A DNA stretch of 64,000 nt from Nephromyces sp. MM_2019 (taxonomy: Eukaryota > Apicomplexa > Aconoidasida > Nephromycida): assembly GCA_015657535.1 (NCBI GenBank), contig JADHZB010001643.1, positions 1-64,000 of the forward strand, written 5' to 3'. Below the pieces are notes generated by a model. That model was not told the origin of the DNA. It saw nothing but the letters and a program-made list of their open reading frames with translations, and searched no databases. Position 1 is the first letter of the stretch. Each line of letters starts with the position of its first letter. A program made the position numbers and the translations under genes. This document shows positions 61,094 to 64,000 of this stretch, piece after piece.

Positions 61094-64000
61094 TCAACAT
61101 TCTGCCCATGAGTCCCCTACAGTAACTTTTATCGGAAGCTTCCTAGAAAGTAGATTCTCTACGGATAGAGCCGAAGAAGATGAGGATGCCTTCAGCTGTG
61201 CTGCTTCATCGCTGTACCCGCTTTCAGTGGGAACAGTAATAAAAGCACTCGTTTTCAGGCGTTTTTTGCCTGTAAAAAGTAACGTCAAACATAGCAGAGG
61301 TAAAGAAGAGGAAGAAGATGGATCAGAAGAGAAAGTAGAGGGAAAAGGGAAACAAGTGGACGAAGAAGAGGAAGAAAAAGAAGACGAAAGAAAGAGAGAA
61401 ATATGTAGAAGAGGTACAAGAAGAGAAACGAGGAGAGATGCACACACATGCACACGAAGGTCCAAACAAAGCGAAGAATAGCGTGTACCTCTGCCGTCAA
61501 TGCATTGAAAAACAAGCCAATTGACTTTGCCATTTCGCAAGTGGTGAGGTATAGTCGCAGAGTGAAGTATATATGCAAAGGGTTATTTTCTGAGTAGATA
61601 CATCTACACACACAAAACTTCACATAGAAACTAGAGAGCACGTAGGGCACAAATAATTCTTAAGAGCTAAAACCGGTGAAAGCCTCTCAGGCTGACTAAA
61701 GAGGATCTGATTAACGGTTGAGCAGATACAAAGTGATACAAGAAGATAAAATAAAAGATAAAGAAGAACATAAACTTTAATCTTTCCCACTCCCTCCAGA
61801 GTAAAAGAATGTTAGCGTGTGCACACAAACAAAACCGAAAAAACATAAAATTTTTCAAGAGAAAACGCAGAGGTTGATCTCTAGGCTTCAGAAACCTCGT
61901 ATTACTACGTGAAAACAAGCCTACTTCAAGGCTTTTCTATGGCTCTTTTACTGCTTTTTTACTGCGTTTTTACTGCTTTTCTATCGCTTTATACGGCTTT
62001 TTTACCGCTTTTCCTAATAAAAACAAGAGAAAACAAAGAAACAAGGCAGAAACGCACAGAGAAAGCATCGCTTTAATCATGTTATGATATGCTTTTTGAA
62101 GGAAGAAGTTAAAGCCAACCTGAAGATGAATCTTTCTGCCCGCTAGCCTTACGATTTTGCATGAAAAATCTGCAGGCTTGGGTGTATGAATCAATACACC
62201 CCATCGAACGGATAATATCTTCCCAGGCATTCTCCATTATAGGCTTGACTACCTCAACTAGCTTGTCGCAGTGTGTAGAACTAACCTCAAACAAGAGTTC
62301 ATCGTGAAGCTGTAGTATCATGTAAGCTTGACGAGATAAGGCATAATTGGATGTGCTAGTGGCAAATTTAGGCTTTTTGGAAGGTAATTTAAGTGATGAA
62401 GATGATGGAGGGAAAGAAGATGGTGAAGACGACGAGGTAGACGGTAGTGAGGATGAGATAGCTGAAGAAAAAGATGAAGACGAGGGAGTTGGAGGAGTTG
62501 AACATGTGAAAACTGAAGAAGATGAAGATGGGGAATTTAAGGACAACGAAGATGTCACTCCCAAAGAAGATGAAGATTCCATGCTTTCACACAATGAAGA
62601 ACAATCTTTTTCAAGAGGTGGAGATTCCAACAAAACAGAGGCAGAAATCGATGAAGAAACAAAGTTTTCATCCGAATTCAGTGCATTGTGTATCTTCAGG
62701 GCTACAAACTTCACTATATCGGCTGCCAGTCCCTGAATAGGTGTGTTCATTGCTATTCGATTCCTATTTGTTTGGGCTTCATTCGTGTGACGGCGTCTAC
62801 CTATCAGGGTCTCTACAAAGCCGTAATTTTTCGCACACAGCTGCTGTAGTCTCGTGTAGCTTTCTACGTTGGGAAAAGTCCGAAAGAAGTTGTCAATGAG
62901 AAGCCTAGCACTTTCAACTGATACATCGAGCTGTTGGGCGAGTCCGTTGTATGTTTGTCCATATATAATGCCTAAAAAGAAGGTGCATATACAGCTTAAA
63001 AGAGGCTAAAGGCTACAGAAACATACAAAAACCCTTTACAAAAAGCTATAATCAACGACGAACGTAAATTCCCTTTTCAGAGTGTTTTTGCATCAGTTTT
63101 ACATTCTTTGAAGATGCTTTCGAAGCGATGTATACAAGAAAAACAGCTTGAATAACTACTAAGCGTTCGGTTTGAAAGCTTGTTTTGAGCTTCTCAAGCT
63201 TTGCAGCAAAGCGAGCATCTCCTCATTGAAAAAATTAGCTTTAGATCTTCTCATCTTTAGGCCATTTTGTGATATAAAAATTCGGTGTTCTTGCAGGAAG
63301 AAGGAAGGCATGAAGCTAGAAAAAATGAAAGTTTTGTATATGTGTGGGAGAATTCCATTGAAAAGAGAAAAAAAATCAAATTTTCTGCTGATATATCATC
63401 AATACACACATAGGAGAGTGGAAAGAGATAAGCGGGACAAACGGTAACATATAATATTAAGAAAGAAGCACAAAAGGAATGATACACACACTGATATATA
63501 TAATATCATACACACTAACGTATATAACAACACACAGACCAACATATATAATAAAATACACACTCACGCATATAAAACTACACAGGCAAACGTAGATAAT
63601 AACACACTCACTAACACACGTAACACACATACACTAACGCATATAGTAATACAAAAAACATATAATAATTCATGCACCCACACGCCCACTCAACCACCAC
63701 CATACCCACATCCACACACACAAACTTCTCAATAAAACCCACAAAACCCACCATTCCTTTCTCACCATAAGTCACCGTCTTCGCAGATGTTCGCATCTCG
63801 GCTGTAACCAGCTCAGCACTACAATCGTAAAGTAACGCAGCAGTCGCTACGAAAACATCAGAAGCATCGAGTGTAGCGAGTAAGTTCTCATCTAAGCAGA
63901 GTAAAGCCAATAGATGAAGCTCCATCTGCTTATAATCGAAGCTTACAAACTTCCAGGAAGCAGAAGACGGTGGTTTTTCGCTTTGAAGATGACTTTTTTG
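61094..64000 (-). CDS. family A DNA polymerase, C-terminal catalytic part (Pol theta-like or organellar), 5'-truncated by window edge
   Basis: Exons 64000(edge)-63766, 62971-62153 and 61269-61094 (TGA) join in phase. They encode palm and fingers of a Pol I-type polymerase: motif A FDYKQMELHLLA, with the first catalytic Asp; motif B/O-helix YGIIYGQTYNGLAQQL, created exactly by the first splice; GRRR; NTPIQGLAADIVKF; motif C QLHDELLFEV, with the second catalytic Asp; and the family's C-terminal strand KVTVGDSW. All catalytic residues visible here are intact. Between NTPIQG and motif C lies a Ser-rich insert of about 110 aa (62355-62640), the place where Pol theta carries its third insert. A second Ser-rich insert (KASSSSSALSV) precedes the last strand. 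The flanking LQLHDELLFEV is close to Pol theta, but an apicoplast replication-type polymerase is not excluded, since the N-terminal domains that would decide are off the window. Confidence 0.9.
61290..61450 (-). promoter_or_regulatory. very long polypyrimidine tract before the polymerase terminal 3' splice site
   Basis: On the minus strand this is about 160 bases of CTT/TCC-rich sequence ending about 20 bases before the TACAG acceptor at 61270. It is far longer than a normal polypyrimidine tract. The complementary + strand reads as a Glu/Lys/Arg frame (61086-61481) that is not considered a gene. Confidence 0.6.
61935..62013. repeat. intronic T-rich degenerate repeat (TTTTACTGC units)
   Basis: About six units of CTTTTTTACTGCGTTTT type with 10-15 bp spacing, in the second polymerase intron. 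The motif is the same as at 16735-16812 in the EngB-like gene. Confidence 0.65.
63482..63665. repeat. about 24-bp degenerate tandem repeat (ACACTAACGTATATAA)
   Basis: About seven copies of an ACACACTAACGTATATAACA-like unit, alternating a CA core with a TATATA core. It lies within the first polymerase intron, between the exons ending at 63766 and beginning at 62971. Confidence 0.8.

Noticed and set aside
61086..61481. 131-codon Glu/Lys/Arg-rich plus-strand frame
   Set aside because: It is the complement of the polymerase terminal exon and of the pyrimidine tract before its acceptor; the minus-strand reading carries the polymerase KVTVGDSW end.
62347..62736. 129-codon acidic plus-strand frame
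   Set aside because: Antisense shadow of the Ser-rich polymerase insert, which is flanked on both sides by polymerase motifs in the minus frame.

Overview
The window reads as nuclear DNA of an apicomplexan-type protist. The clearest marker is a two-exon ADF/cofilin of 121 codons at 8646-9475. It has the short apicomplexan form and opens with the Toxoplasma-like start MASGIGVDD. Other support comes from a small type I membrane protein with EGF-like modules and a Cys-rich tail (a micronemal-protein-like layout), an EngB-family GTPase with an unusual long tail, and a family A DNA polymerase. Almost every gene is split by GT-AG introns. I assigned exons by hand, accepting a junction only when donor, acceptor and reading phase agreed. 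The genus cannot be fixed from the sequence.

Layout. 1-4.1 kb: TG-rich DNA with one or two weak exon candidates. 4.1-8.6 kb: AT-rich, no gene seen, with a 43-bp tandem repeat. 8.6-9.5 kb: ADF (+). 9.5-13.4 kb: nothing convincing. 13.4-24.3 kb: EngB-like gene (-), ten exons, with long introns full of CA/TG repeats and minisatellites. 24.3-31.2 kb: mostly empty. 31.2-31.85 kb: coding-like tract (-) with shifting frames. 32.8-34.7 kb: 346-aa coiled-coil protein (+). 37.1 kb: possible 50-aa protein (+). 38.05-41.7 kb: 426-aa Ser/basic protein of ten exons (+). 42.5-45.9 kb: 342-aa secreted protein of four exons (-). 47.9-50.1 kb: beta-propeller protein of at least ten exons (+). 52.7-53.9 kb: 224-aa coiled-coil protein (+). 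54.6-54.9 kb: small secreted ORF (-). 55.1-56.8 kb: EGF-module membrane protein (-). 57-60 kb: empty. 61.1-64.0 kb: 3' part of a family A DNA polymerase (-), running off the right edge.

Two intron styles coexist. Genes at 32-54 kb have short introns (about 50-650 nt) without CA/TG runs. The EngB and polymerase genes have introns of up to 2.1 kb. These are loaded with TG dinucleotides on the sense strand, minisatellites and very long pyrimidine tracts before the 3' splice site. No tRNA, rRNA, transposon open frame or CRISPR array was recognised. The genes do not form an obvious pathway. EngB acts in ribosome assembly (probably organellar here), ADF in actin turnover and the polymerase in DNA repair or organelle replication; the rest are unassigned.
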